Assembly (NCBI GenBank): GCA_017428585.1
Contig: JAFRQN010000058.1
Span: 1-7,976 of the forward strand
Length of the DNA stretch: 7,976 nucleotides
Source of the DNA: Bacteroidota bacterium
GTDB lineage: Bacteria; Bacteroidota; Ignavibacteria; Kapaibacteriales; UBA2268
Direction of reading: 5' to 3'
Positions within the stretch are counted from its first letter, which is position 1. Each line of letters opens with the position of its first letter. Both the position numbers and the translations under genes were made by a program. The notes below the pieces were generated by a model. The model searched no databases. It was not told the DNA's origin and was given only the letters and a program-made list of their open reading frames with translations. Positions 1-6,097 of this stretch are shown here, piece by piece.

Positions 1-1040
1 ATAAAACAAAGAAATTATATATTGGAAATGTTGCTATAGGTGGAGATGCACCTATAAGTATCCAAACTATGACAAAAACTAAAACTGCAAATATTTCTGA
101 TACTTTAGCACAAATTAATAAAGCTTATGAAGCAGGAGTAGATATTGTTAGAGTAACAGTTAATAATGAAGAAGCAGCAAATGCGATAAAATACATAGTC
201 AAAGATTCACCTGTTCCAATAGTAGCAGACATTCATTTTAATCATATATTTGCTCTAAAATCTATAGAAGCAGGAGTCGCAAAAGTTCGAATTAATCCTG
301 GAAATATAGGCAATAAAGAAAGAATTGCTGCTGTTTTGAATGCTGCAAATGATAAAAACATCCCTATTAGAATAGGTGTTAATTCTGGTTCATTAGAAAA
401 AGACATTCTTGAAAAATATGGAACACCAACTGCTGATGCACTAGTAGAAAGCGCAATCAGACATATAAATATAGCAAATGATTTTAATTTTGATAATTTA
501 ATAATCGCTGTAAAATCCACTTCAGTTCCAACAACAATAGAAGCTTATCGAAAATTAGCAAACTTGACAAATTATCCATTGCATTTAGGTGTAACAGAAT
601 CTGGTTCCGTATATTCTGGCCTGATAAAATCCAGTATTGGAATTGGAACATTATTAGCTGAAGGTATAGGAAATACAATTCGTGTTTCACTAACAGGAAC
701 ACCTGAGCAAGAAGTTGAAGCAGGAATAGAAATATTATCTGCATTAAAATTACGTGAAAAATACATAGAATTAATTTCTTGTCCTACTTGTGGACGTGTA
801 GAAGTTAATTTAATAGAATTATCTCAAAAATTAGAACCTATACTAAAAAAAATAAAGAAAAGATTAACTATAGCTTTAATGGGTTGCATAGTAAATGGCC
901 CTGGCGAAGCAAGAGAGGCTGATTTAGGAATAGCATGTGGAAAAGGAGAAGCATTATTATTTATTAAAGGAACACCTATTCGTAAAATTAAAGAAGAAAA
1001 TATAATAAAAGAATTACTGACAGAAATAGATAAATTTTAA
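1..1040 (+). CDS. ispG: 4-hydroxy-3-methylbut-2-enyl diphosphate synthase, 5' end cut by window edge
   Basis: IspG (GcpE) converts 2-C-methyl-erythritol 2,4-cyclodiphosphate to HMBPP, the penultimate step of the MEP isoprenoid pathway, using a cytosolic [4Fe-4S] cluster. The frame is open back to base 3, and residues there (IGNVAIGGDAPISIQTMT) match the family's usual N-terminal region. The ATG at 69 is therefore internal, and probably only a short N-terminal stretch is missing. 345 residues are visible. Cluster ligands are the CPTCGR cysteines (codons 780-782 and 789-791) and the cysteine of GCIVNGPGE (885-887). The catalytic-type glutamate is at 906-908. The spacings of 32 and 7 residues equal those of E. 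coli C273, C305 and E312. The TIM-barrel part runs directly into the cluster domain, with none of the extra A* domain of long IspG forms. The DNA glycosylase gene follows after 27 bp on the same strand, suggesting co-transcription. The stop is TAA. Confidence 0.97.
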   Translation, partial: KTKKLYIGNVAIGGDAPISIQTMTKTKTANISDTLAQINKAYEAGVDIVRVTVNNEEAANAIKYIVKDSPVPIVADIHFNHIFALKSIEAGVAKVRINPGNIGNKERIAAVLNAANDKNIPIRIGVNSGSLEKDILEKYGTPTADALVESAIRHINIANDFNFDNLIIAVKSTSVPTTIEAYRKLANLTNYPLHLGVTESGSVYSGLIKSSIGIGTLLAEGIGNTIRVSLTGTPEQEVEAGIEILSALKLREKYIELISCPTCGRVEVNLIELSQKLEPILKKIKKRLTIALMGCIVNGPGEAREADLGIACGKGEALLFIKGTPIRKIKEENIIKELLTEIDKF

Positions 1041-1067
1041 CTTTTATAATCTTTTAGAATCACAAAT

Positions 1068-1649
1068 ATGCAAATTGAAGAACATCCTTTTCCATTATTT
1101 TTACCAAGTAATGCTAAACTGCTAATGTTAGGAAGTTTCCCAACTAAGAAAGAAAAATGGTCAATGGATTTTTATTATCCAAATATACAAAACGATATGT
1201 GGCGTATATTTGGGTTAATATTTTTTAATAATAAGAATTATTTTTTAAATCAAACATCAACTGCTTTTGATAAAGAAAAAATTATATTTTTTTTAACTAA
1301 TAAAGGAATTGCTTTAGGAGATGTAGGACAAAAAATTATAAGATTAAAAGATAATGCCTCAGATAAATTTCTATCTATAATAGAACCAATTAAAATAGAT
1401 CAAGTATTATTGCAATTAAAACAATGTACTACAATAGTATCAACAGGTGAAAAATCTCTAGAAAAATTATTTAATATTTTGAACATAAATAAAAAATTAA
1501 TTAAACCTGGAAATCATATAATTCATTATATATACAATAAAAACTTAAATATATATCGTATGCCGTCTTCTTCACGAGCTTACCCATTAAACCTAGAAAA
1601 AAAATCTATAATTTACAAACAGATGTTTAAAGAACTTAATATGCTTTAA
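1068..1649 (+). CDS. Uracil-DNA glycosylase superfamily protein (hypoxanthine/uracil glycosylase-like)
   Basis: Predicted base-excision repair enzyme that removes a deaminated base (uracil or hypoxanthine) from DNA. The 193 residues form a single alpha/beta UDG-type domain. The N-terminal motif is LMLGSFP (residues 19-25), followed by DFYYPNIQNDMWRIFG (34-49). The asparagine at 42 lies in the YY...N.xW context seen in family 6 hypoxanthine-DNA glycosylases and is the best candidate active-site residue. A central STGEKS segment and the C-terminal loop MPSSSRAYPL (165-174) correspond to the DNA-intercalating motif region. The RLKDNASDKF stretch (about residues 94-103) is typical of a family common in Bacteroidota, as I recall it. 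Length is normal for that family. The start at 1068 is the only sensible one because the domain begins at once; no Shine-Dalgarno is present. It follows ispG by 27 bp and its stop overlaps that of convergent nadD. Exact substrate is unknown. Confidence 0.85.
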   Translation: MQIEEHPFPLFLPSNAKLLMLGSFPTKKEKWSMDFYYPNIQNDMWRIFGLIFFNNKNYFLNQTSTAFDKEKIIFFLTNKGIALGDVGQKIIRLKDNASDKFLSIIEPIKIDQVLLQLKQCTTIVSTGEKSLEKLFNILNINKKLIKPGNHIIHYIYNKNLNIYRMPSSSRAYPLNLEKKSIIYKQMFKELNML

Positions 1650-2215
1650 TTTTTTATCGTATAATTAAATTTTTCTCCGTTCTTTTTTAATTTTTTTCTA
1701 ATTTCCGTTGCAGTTACCGAAAAGATTTTATTATTTAGCCATATTTCTTTATTGTCAAAAATTTCATTTATAATTTTTCGTTCAACTTCTGAAATTTTCT
1801 CAGGACGATTAGCTATTACAACCTGTACAATTTTTAATATGTTATCATATTCTTTCCATTTATTAAAGTTTAATGCTTGATCTGTACCTATTAAAAAAAA
1901 TAATTTATAATTTGAATATTTTGAATAAAAATATCGTATAGTATTAATAGAATAAGAAATTTCATTTTCATTATTTATTTCAAAATCACTAATTTCAAAC
2001 TTTGGATTATATGCTATGGCTTTTTTTATTAAATTAAATCTTTCATTTGAAGAATATAGGACATCTTTATTTTGAATTTTAAAGGGTGATACTTTTGCAG
2101 GTATAAAAATACATTTTTCTAAATTGCATTTTTCTAAAAATAATTCAGCAATACCTAAATGCCCATAATGAATTGGATCAAATGTGCCACCAAAAAGGCC
2201 TAAATTTTTATCCAT
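1646..2215 (-). CDS. nadD: Nicotinate-nucleotide adenylyltransferase
   Basis: NadD joins nicotinate mononucleotide and ATP to give deamido-NAD, an essential cytosolic step of NAD synthesis. The 189-residue protein is full length for the family. It has the nucleotidyltransferase signature GGTFDPIHYGHL (residues 9-20), with the HxGH-type HYGH at 16-19. It also has IGTDQALNFNKW (109-120) of the substrate-binding region, and VTATEIRKKL (167-176), which stands where most relatives have ISSTxIR. That last motif departs slightly (T and A for S and S), but the T and R expected to contact phosphate are kept. The start is set by the signature lying a few residues in. The gene converges on the glycosylase gene, their stops sharing the TTAA at 1646-1649, and is divergent from pgk. 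A possible Bacteroidota -7 element lies about 38 bp upstream of the start. Confidence 0.96.
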   Translation of the reverse strand: MDKNLGLFGGTFDPIHYGHLGIAELFLEKCNLEKCIFIPAKVSPFKIQNKDVLYSSNERFNLIKKAIAYNPKFEISDFEINNENEISYSINTIRYFYSKYSNYKLFFLIGTDQALNFNKWKEYDNILKIVQVVIANRPEKISEVERKIINEIFDNKEIWLNNKIFSVTATEIRKKLKKNGEKFNYTIKN

Positions 2216-2252
2216 AATTTTATAAATTAGTTGATAAAATAAATTAACTTAA

Positions 2253-2260
2253 CAAAAATA
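2253..2260 (-). promoter_or_regulatory. Candidate -7 promoter element for nadD (TATTTTTG)
   Basis: Read on the minus strand this is TATTTTTG, a full match to the TAnnTTTG -7 consensus of Bacteroidota vegetative promoters. It would place transcription start roughly 30 nt before the nadD ATG. No TTG is seen at the expected distance upstream (about 19-21 bp), so only half of the promoter is supported, and such matches are easy to get by chance in this base composition. Confidence 0.3.
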
Positions 2261-2291
2261 AATAAATTTATATAAAAAAACATTAAATAAT

Positions 2292-2309
2292 ATTATTTTT
2301 AAAAATAAT
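2292..2309. repeat. 18-bp perfect palindrome between nadD and pgk
   Basis: ATTATTTTTAAAAATAAT is perfectly self-complementary with no spacer. It lies about 40 bp before the pgk start codon and about 77 bp before the nadD start codon. It could be a dimeric repressor site or simply an AT-rich coincidence; it contains no G or C. Confidence 0.35.
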
Positions 2310-2350
2310 TAAAATCAATTATTAAAAACAAATATATTAATCTTAATATT

Positions 2351-3544
2351 ATGATAAAATCAATTTTTGATTATAACTTTAATAACCAAAAAGTTATAGT
2401 ACGTGTAGATTTTAATGTTCCTTTAACAGATAATTGTGAAGTATCAGATGATACAAGAATATTAGCTGCTCTTCCAACAATTAACAAAATTATTAATGAT
2501 GGCGGTATCCCTGTTATTATTTCCCATTTAGGTCGTCCAAAAGGAAAAAGGAACGATAAGTATTCTTTATTACCTGTAGCAAATTACTTAAGAGAAAAAT
2601 TAAAATTTAATGTAATTTTTGCAAATGATTGTATTGGAACAAAAACATTAGAACAAATAAATGAAGCAAAAAAGGGAGACATTGTATTATTAGAAAATCT
2701 AAGATTTTATGAAGAAGAAGAAAAGAATGACGAAAATTTCGCTAAACTTTTATCCAAAAACGGAGATGTCTTTGTAAATGATGCCTTTGGAGCTGCACAT
2801 AGAGCTCATGCAAGTACAACAGGATTACCTAAATTATTTGACAATAAGAAATTTGTTGGTGCATTAATGTTAAAAGAAATAAACTTCCTTGGCAATGCAC
2901 TCAAATCACCTAAACGTCCTTTTGTTTCCATTATTGGTGGAGCAAAAATATCTAGTAAAATTGATATTATTAACAATTTATTAGAAAAATGTGATACCAT
3001 TATTATTGGTGGTGGAATGGCTTTCACTTTTTTTAAAGCTATGGGATTGAACATTGGTAAATCTTTATTAGAAGAAGATAAGATCGATGTTGCCAAACAA
3101 TTATTAGAAAAAGCAAAATCCAAGAAAGTAAACTTTCTTTTACCTATAGATATTGTTGTTGGATTAGAATTTAAAAACGATACAACAACAAAAGAAGTAG
3201 ATTTTACAATGATACCTGATGATTATATGGGATTAGACATAGGTCAACAAACAAGGAACTTATTTGCTAAAACTATCAATGAAGCAGGTACTATTATTTG
3301 GAATGGCCCTATGGGCGTATTTGAAATGCCAAATTTTGCTTTAGGAACTAAATTTATTGCAGAAGCAATGGCCCAAGCTACAAAGAATGGTACTATAACA
3401 ATTATAGGTGGCGGTGATTCAGCAGCAGCTGTACATCAATTTAACTTAAACACAGCAATGTCTCATATTTCTACTGGTGGCGGTGCATCATTAGAATTTC
3501 TAGAAGGCAAAATATTACCTGGAATTGGAATATTAGAACAATAA
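2351..3544 (+). CDS. pgk: Phosphoglycerate kinase
   Basis: Pgk transfers phosphate between 1,3-bisphosphoglycerate and ADP, the first ATP-yielding step of glycolysis, in the cytosol. At 397 residues it is full length with both Rossmann-like domains. The N-terminal substrate domain shows RVDFNVPL (18-25), SHLGRPKG (58-65), ENLRFYEEE (115-123) and FVNDAFGAAHRAHAS (141-155), which carry the arginines and histidines that bind 3-phosphoglycerate. The nucleotide domain shows IIGGAKISSK (194-203), a WNGPMGVFE segment, GGGDSAAA (353-360) and STGGGAS (374-380). All key motifs are intact. It starts at ATG 2351 with the RVDFNVP motif at the normal distance and no Shine-Dalgarno. It stands alone between divergent nadD and a DedA gene. 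Its stop is TAA followed directly by two more in-frame TAA codons (3545-3550), then a long hairpin. Confidence 0.98.
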   Translation: MIKSIFDYNFNNQKVIVRVDFNVPLTDNCEVSDDTRILAALPTINKIINDGGIPVIISHLGRPKGKRNDKYSLLPVANYLREKLKFNVIFANDCIGTKTLEQINEAKKGDIVLLENLRFYEEEEKNDENFAKLLSKNGDVFVNDAFGAAHRAHASTTGLPKLFDNKKFVGALMLKEINFLGNALKSPKRPFVSIIGGAKISSKIDIINNLLEKCDTIIIGGGMAFTFFKAMGLNIGKSLLEEDKIDVAKQLLEKAKSKKVNFLLPIDIVVGLEFKNDTTTKEVDFTMIPDDYMGLDIGQQTRNLFAKTINEAGTIIWNGPMGVFEMPNFALGTKFIAEAMAQATKNGTITIIGGGDSAAAVHQFNLNTAMSHISTGGGASLEFLEGKILPGIGILEQ

Positions 3545-3553
3545 TAATAAAAA

Positions 3554-3600
3554 TTAAAATTATAATAAAACATATCTAATATGTTTTATTATAATTTTAA
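3554..3600 (+). terminator. 22-bp perfect inverted repeat after pgk, probable terminator hairpin
   Basis: The left arm (3554-3575) and right arm (3579-3600) are exact reverse complements with a 3-nt CTA loop. After one mismatch, 3550-3552 pairs with 3602-3604. Only one of the 22 pairs is G-C. It begins 9 bp after the first pgk stop codon, and the right arm is U-rich, so it can act as a transcription terminator or a 3'-end stabiliser. It overlaps the ATG at 3581, which argues against that codon as a start of the next gene. Confidence 0.7.
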
Positions 3601-3610
3601 ATTTAGAAAT

Positions 3611-4234
3611 ATGGAAAATATAGAACAAATTATATTATTATTAGAAAAGATACCATTAATTTCTTTACTTATAGTTGCATTTATTGCTACTATATTAGAA
3701 AATGTATTTCCACCTACTCCTTCAGATATTTTAATTGTCGCTATAGCTGCAATTATTGGAACACGAGACTTTAATTTTATACCATTACTTATATTATTTG
3801 TTGTTTTAGGTTCTACTATAGGATTCTACATTATGTTTGTATTAGGTAATAAATTTGAACATAAAATAATAAATAATAATAAAATGAAATTTATTTCTCA
3901 TGCCGCAATAGAAAAAATAGAATTATTATTTAAAAAATGGGGAATGTGGTTAGTAATAATAAATAGATTCATCTCTGGTACACGTGCTTTGGTTTCTTTT
4001 TTTGCTGGAGCCACTGAACTTCCAAAAATAAAAACTACTATTTTGGCATCGATATCATCATTATTATGGTATGGAATATTATGTATATCAGGAGGTATTT
4101 TTGGTAAAGATTGGAAACGATTTTATGAATATATAGAATTATATGATACAATATTAATCGTAATACTAATTTCTATTATTTTACTATTTTCAATTATATT
4201 TATTATTAAAAGAAAAAATTATAAAAAAACATAG
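3611..4234 (+). CDS. DedA family (SNARE-associated/VTT domain) inner-membrane protein
   Basis: DedA proteins are multi-pass inner-membrane proteins linked to lipid-carrier or phospholipid flipping, membrane-potential homeostasis and drug tolerance; the substrate here cannot be told. From ATG 3611 the protein has 207 residues. It shows hydrophobic spans at about 14-33, 40-50, 57-79, 111-118, 142-164 and 180-199. The family landmarks are present: LENVFPPTPSDIL (29-41), with the acidic residue and prolines of the first re-entrant region, and NRFISGTRALVSFFAG (118-133), matching the RFxPGxR...AG signature with S in place of P. The C-terminal tail is basic. An in-frame ATG at 3581 would add ten residues, but it lies inside the terminator stem and gives an aromatic, basic extension atypical of the family, so 3611 is preferred. 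The stop is TAG, the only one in the window. It converges on the barrel gene with 23 bp between. Confidence 0.88.
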   Translation: MENIEQIILLLEKIPLISLLIVAFIATILENVFPPTPSDILIVAIAAIIGTRDFNFIPLLILFVVLGSTIGFYIMFVLGNKFEHKIINNNKMKFISHAAIEKIELLFKKWGMWLVIINRFISGTRALVSFFAGATELPKIKTTILASISSLLWYGILCISGGIFGKDWKRFYEYIELYDTILIVILISIILLFSIIFIIKRKNYKKT

Positions 4235-4257
4235 GATTAAAAATTATATATCAAAAT

Positions 4258-5001
4258 TTATATATTATACATCAGTCCTAAAGAACTATATAAATTATAT
4301 AATTTATATGGAATTCCTGCAAAATTGGTATTAAGTAAAGAACTTAATGATAAATTTATTTGAAAATTTAGATATAACTTTTTAGTTAAATAAGTATTTA
4401 TGCCACCTATACATCCCCAATCTAAGTTACGCAATTCATCAGAAAAATCAAATTCACTAAACTCTATATCAGTACGCTCGCCTGTAGGATCGCCAGCACG
4501 TATATACCCATTCTTCACTGCACCATAAAAATTACCATCTAAGTTGAAGCTTGCAAAAAATCCTAAAACAAATTCCAAATTATGGTTAATTTTATAAATT
4601 CCCTGCAATGGTATTGTTAAATAACTAACATCTAAGTGTGTTTCATTTGTTCCTGTAAAATAACCTTTCGTTAGCAAATTATCTATATTTATTTCAGAAT
4701 AAAGTTGATAAACAGAAGCCGAAACATCCATTTTCTTATATTCTATTTTTGTACCAGCTGATAAACCTATATTACTATCAGGAAAAACAACAATACTTAA
4801 TTCTATAAATGGACCTATATTTGGAGACCATGATAAATTAGATAATCTATTAGGTATAGGCATAGGTGTTGATGCACCTAAATTTACACCAGCCTTTAAT
4901 CTATAATCTATATTATTAAATAAACTATATTCTTCTGCTTTTACATTCAAAATAGTGAATATATAAAAAATAATTACTAATGTTTTAACCAAGAATTTCA
5001 T
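4258..5001 (-). CDS. Outer-membrane beta-barrel protein (PorT-like), partner of PCMD lipoprotein
   Basis: A predicted secreted outer-membrane barrel of unknown function. The 247 residues begin with a Sec signal peptide (1-22, basic MKFLVK start, hydrophobic core, likely cleavage after VKA). The mature part shows alternating hydrophobic and polar strands with glycines and aromatic residues: LKAGVNLGAST near the start, SYLTIPLQGIYKI in the middle, and a last strand ending SSLGLMYNI. The GYIRAGDPTGER loop and the FDFSDELRNLDWG strand are features I recall from Bacteroidales barrels encoded next to PCMD lipoproteins. The size would fit a barrel of roughly 8-10 strands, but I have not counted strands reliably. 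It starts 2 bp after the stop of the lipoprotein gene, so translation is probably coupled, and the products may act together at the outer membrane. No transport substrate can be named. Confidence 0.8.
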   Translation of the reverse strand: MKFLVKTLVIIFYIFTILNVKAEEYSLFNNIDYRLKAGVNLGASTPMPIPNRLSNLSWSPNIGPFIELSIVVFPDSNIGLSAGTKIEYKKMDVSASVYQLYSEINIDNLLTKGYFTGTNETHLDVSYLTIPLQGIYKINHNLEFVLGFFASFNLDGNFYGAVKNGYIRAGDPTGERTDIEFSEFDFSDELRNLDWGCIGGINTYLTKKLYLNFQINLSLSSLLNTNFAGIPYKLYNLYSSLGLMYNI

Positions 5002-5003
5002 TT

Positions 5004-6062
5004 TTATTTGAAAATTATTTTGACATCATCAATATTTAGTGTACTATTTGGTGCACCACTAAAAATATCACCATATTTACTGGAAGATGCAACAATTGTC
5101 ATTTGTAAAGGTACATTTTTAGGAATTGGTCTGCTATATTCAAAAGGAATATCTACATAACTATAAAAGCTTTTAGCTTCTTTGCCATTCATTATCGCTT
5201 TAGCAATAATTCTATCACTTGTTTGAACATTATATGCATTAAGTGGCTCAATTCCTTCAAACAATATAGCATAAAAAGAGCAAGTATCACTACAATTTTT
5301 ATCTAGAACACCTTCCTGATTAATATATTCCTCCCCTGGAACATATTTAATCCATCCTGTAAGTCTATCTGGTTCACTCTTACCATCGTAGTGAAATATA
5401 GCTCCAAATTGTGGACATTTCAATCTATCTGACATTGCATATATTGTATTAAAATTACCTATAAATATTGATCCTGCCATTAAAGATGGAACAATCTCAC
5501 TACCAATACCTTTTTGGGATTTTAATTCTGCTGAATATTTACCATTATAAGAATTTGTACTTTTAGATGTAAGATAATACATCTTTAGATAATTTGGAAG
5601 GAATTTATTTAAAATGGCAACACCAGCATCTCCACTTGACCAACCTAATGGAACTTCAAAATCTTCATTGTATCCACATGTCCAATTTTCAAAATCTTCT
5701 TCCCAGTTAAAATTGGAAAATATTTTAATACTATATTCACGTGTCCAATTTCCATCCTCAGACGTAACCTTGTATATAACCCTATTTCTAAAATCCTGCG
5801 GTATATTAGATGAAGGTATGATACTAGCCCCTTTACTTATTGTAATAATTGGAGTTAAGTTTGATAAATCTATATTTGTATCTAAATAAATATTTATCGT
5901 AGATGAAGTTACTTTTATATCTTGTATTAAAATATTTTCTACAAAATTAATAGTTAAAATATCAGCTTCCATATTTAATGGATTTCCTTGTTCACAGGAA
6001 TACAAAAAAAACATAGAAAAAAGAAAAAAGAATTTAACTAATAATTCAGAAAATATATTCAT
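5004..6062 (-). CDS. PCMD-domain lipoprotein with N-terminal Ig-like region
   Basis: Predicted lipoprotein of 352 residues. The N-terminus is a type II signal peptide with a hydrophobic core rich in Phe and the lipobox LYSC, so lipidation would be at Cys23. Residues about 33-116 resemble the Ig-like/DUF5018-type domains of Bacteroidota surface proteins: dLSNLTPIITISKGA, then a YKVTSEDGNWTREYSIKI strand pair. Residues about 120-352 match the PCMD domain (PF13201, named putative carbohydrate metabolism domain): GWSSGDAGVAI, YSAELKS, GSIFIGNF, GWIKYVPGEEY, IVASSSKYGDIFSGA and a final STLNIDDVKIIF. That domain is thought to adopt a jelly-roll-like fold, but its ligand is not established, so glycan binding is only a guess. 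Only one acidic residue follows the lipidated Cys, so a surface-export signal is not clear. It lies 35 bp after nuoG and 2 bp before the barrel gene. Confidence 0.85.
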   Translation of the reverse strand: MNIFSELLVKFFFLFSMFFLYSCEQGNPLNMEADILTINFVENILIQDIKVTSSTINIYLDTNIDLSNLTPIITISKGASIIPSSNIPQDFRNRVIYKVTSEDGNWTREYSIKIFSNFNWEEDFENWTCGYNEDFEVPLGWSSGDAGVAILNKFLPNYLKMYYLTSKSTNSYNGKYSAELKSQKGIGSEIVPSLMAGSIFIGNFNTIYAMSDRLKCPQFGAIFHYDGKSEPDRLTGWIKYVPGEEYINQEGVLDKNCSDTCSFYAILFEGIEPLNAYNVQTSDRIIAKAIMNGKEAKSFYSYVDIPFEYSRPIPKNVPLQMTIVASSSKYGDIFSGAPNSTLNIDDVKIIFK

Positions 6063-6097
6063 ATAACATACAACTTATAATACAAAAAATACAAATA

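Larger units (their letters stand above)
2216..2350. promoter_or_regulatory. Divergent nadD/pgk intergenic region
   Basis: This 135-bp gap between two divergent start codons must hold the promoters for both genes. It is almost entirely A and T. On the minus strand two TAnnTTTG matches occur, at 2253-2260 and 2329-2336; the first is at a sensible distance from nadD. On the plus strand I find no clean TAnnTTTG before pgk, so the pgk promoter is unresolved. An 18-bp palindrome sits near the middle, and AAAATCAATT occurs twice (2311-2320 and 2357-2366, the second inside pgk). No coding frame or RNA gene is visible. Confidence 0.5.

Noticed and set aside
242..766. Antisense open frames opposite ispG
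   Set aside because: They lie wholly within a well-supported ispG frame, have no domain-like pattern and are what AT-rich coding DNA yields on the other strand.
1645..1669. Short inverted repeat TTTAATT/AATTAAA followed by a T run, a possible terminator for the glycosylase gene
   Set aside because: The stem is only 7 A-T pairs with an 11-nt loop and lies inside the nadD coding end; such pairs are expected by chance here.
2329..2336. Second minus-strand TAnnTTTG match (TATATTTG)
   Set aside because: The nearest upstream TTG is 24 bp away, longer than the usual 19-21 bp, and it would give nadD a long leader; kept only as a possibility.
2806..3123. Antisense open frame opposite pgk
   Set aside because: It overlaps conserved pgk motifs completely and shows no start context or family features of its own.
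3581..3610. Ten-residue N-terminal extension of the DedA protein
   Set aside because: Its start codon is within the right arm of the pgk hairpin and the added residues are atypical; ATG 3611 fits the family better.
4235..4257. Possible bidirectional terminator between the DedA and barrel genes
   Set aside because: Only short A-T pairings (6 bp) can be formed; nothing stands out from background.
5614..5889. Plus-strand open frame opposite the PCMD lipoprotein gene
   Set aside because: A shadow of the lipoprotein coding frame; no signal, domain or upstream element supports it.
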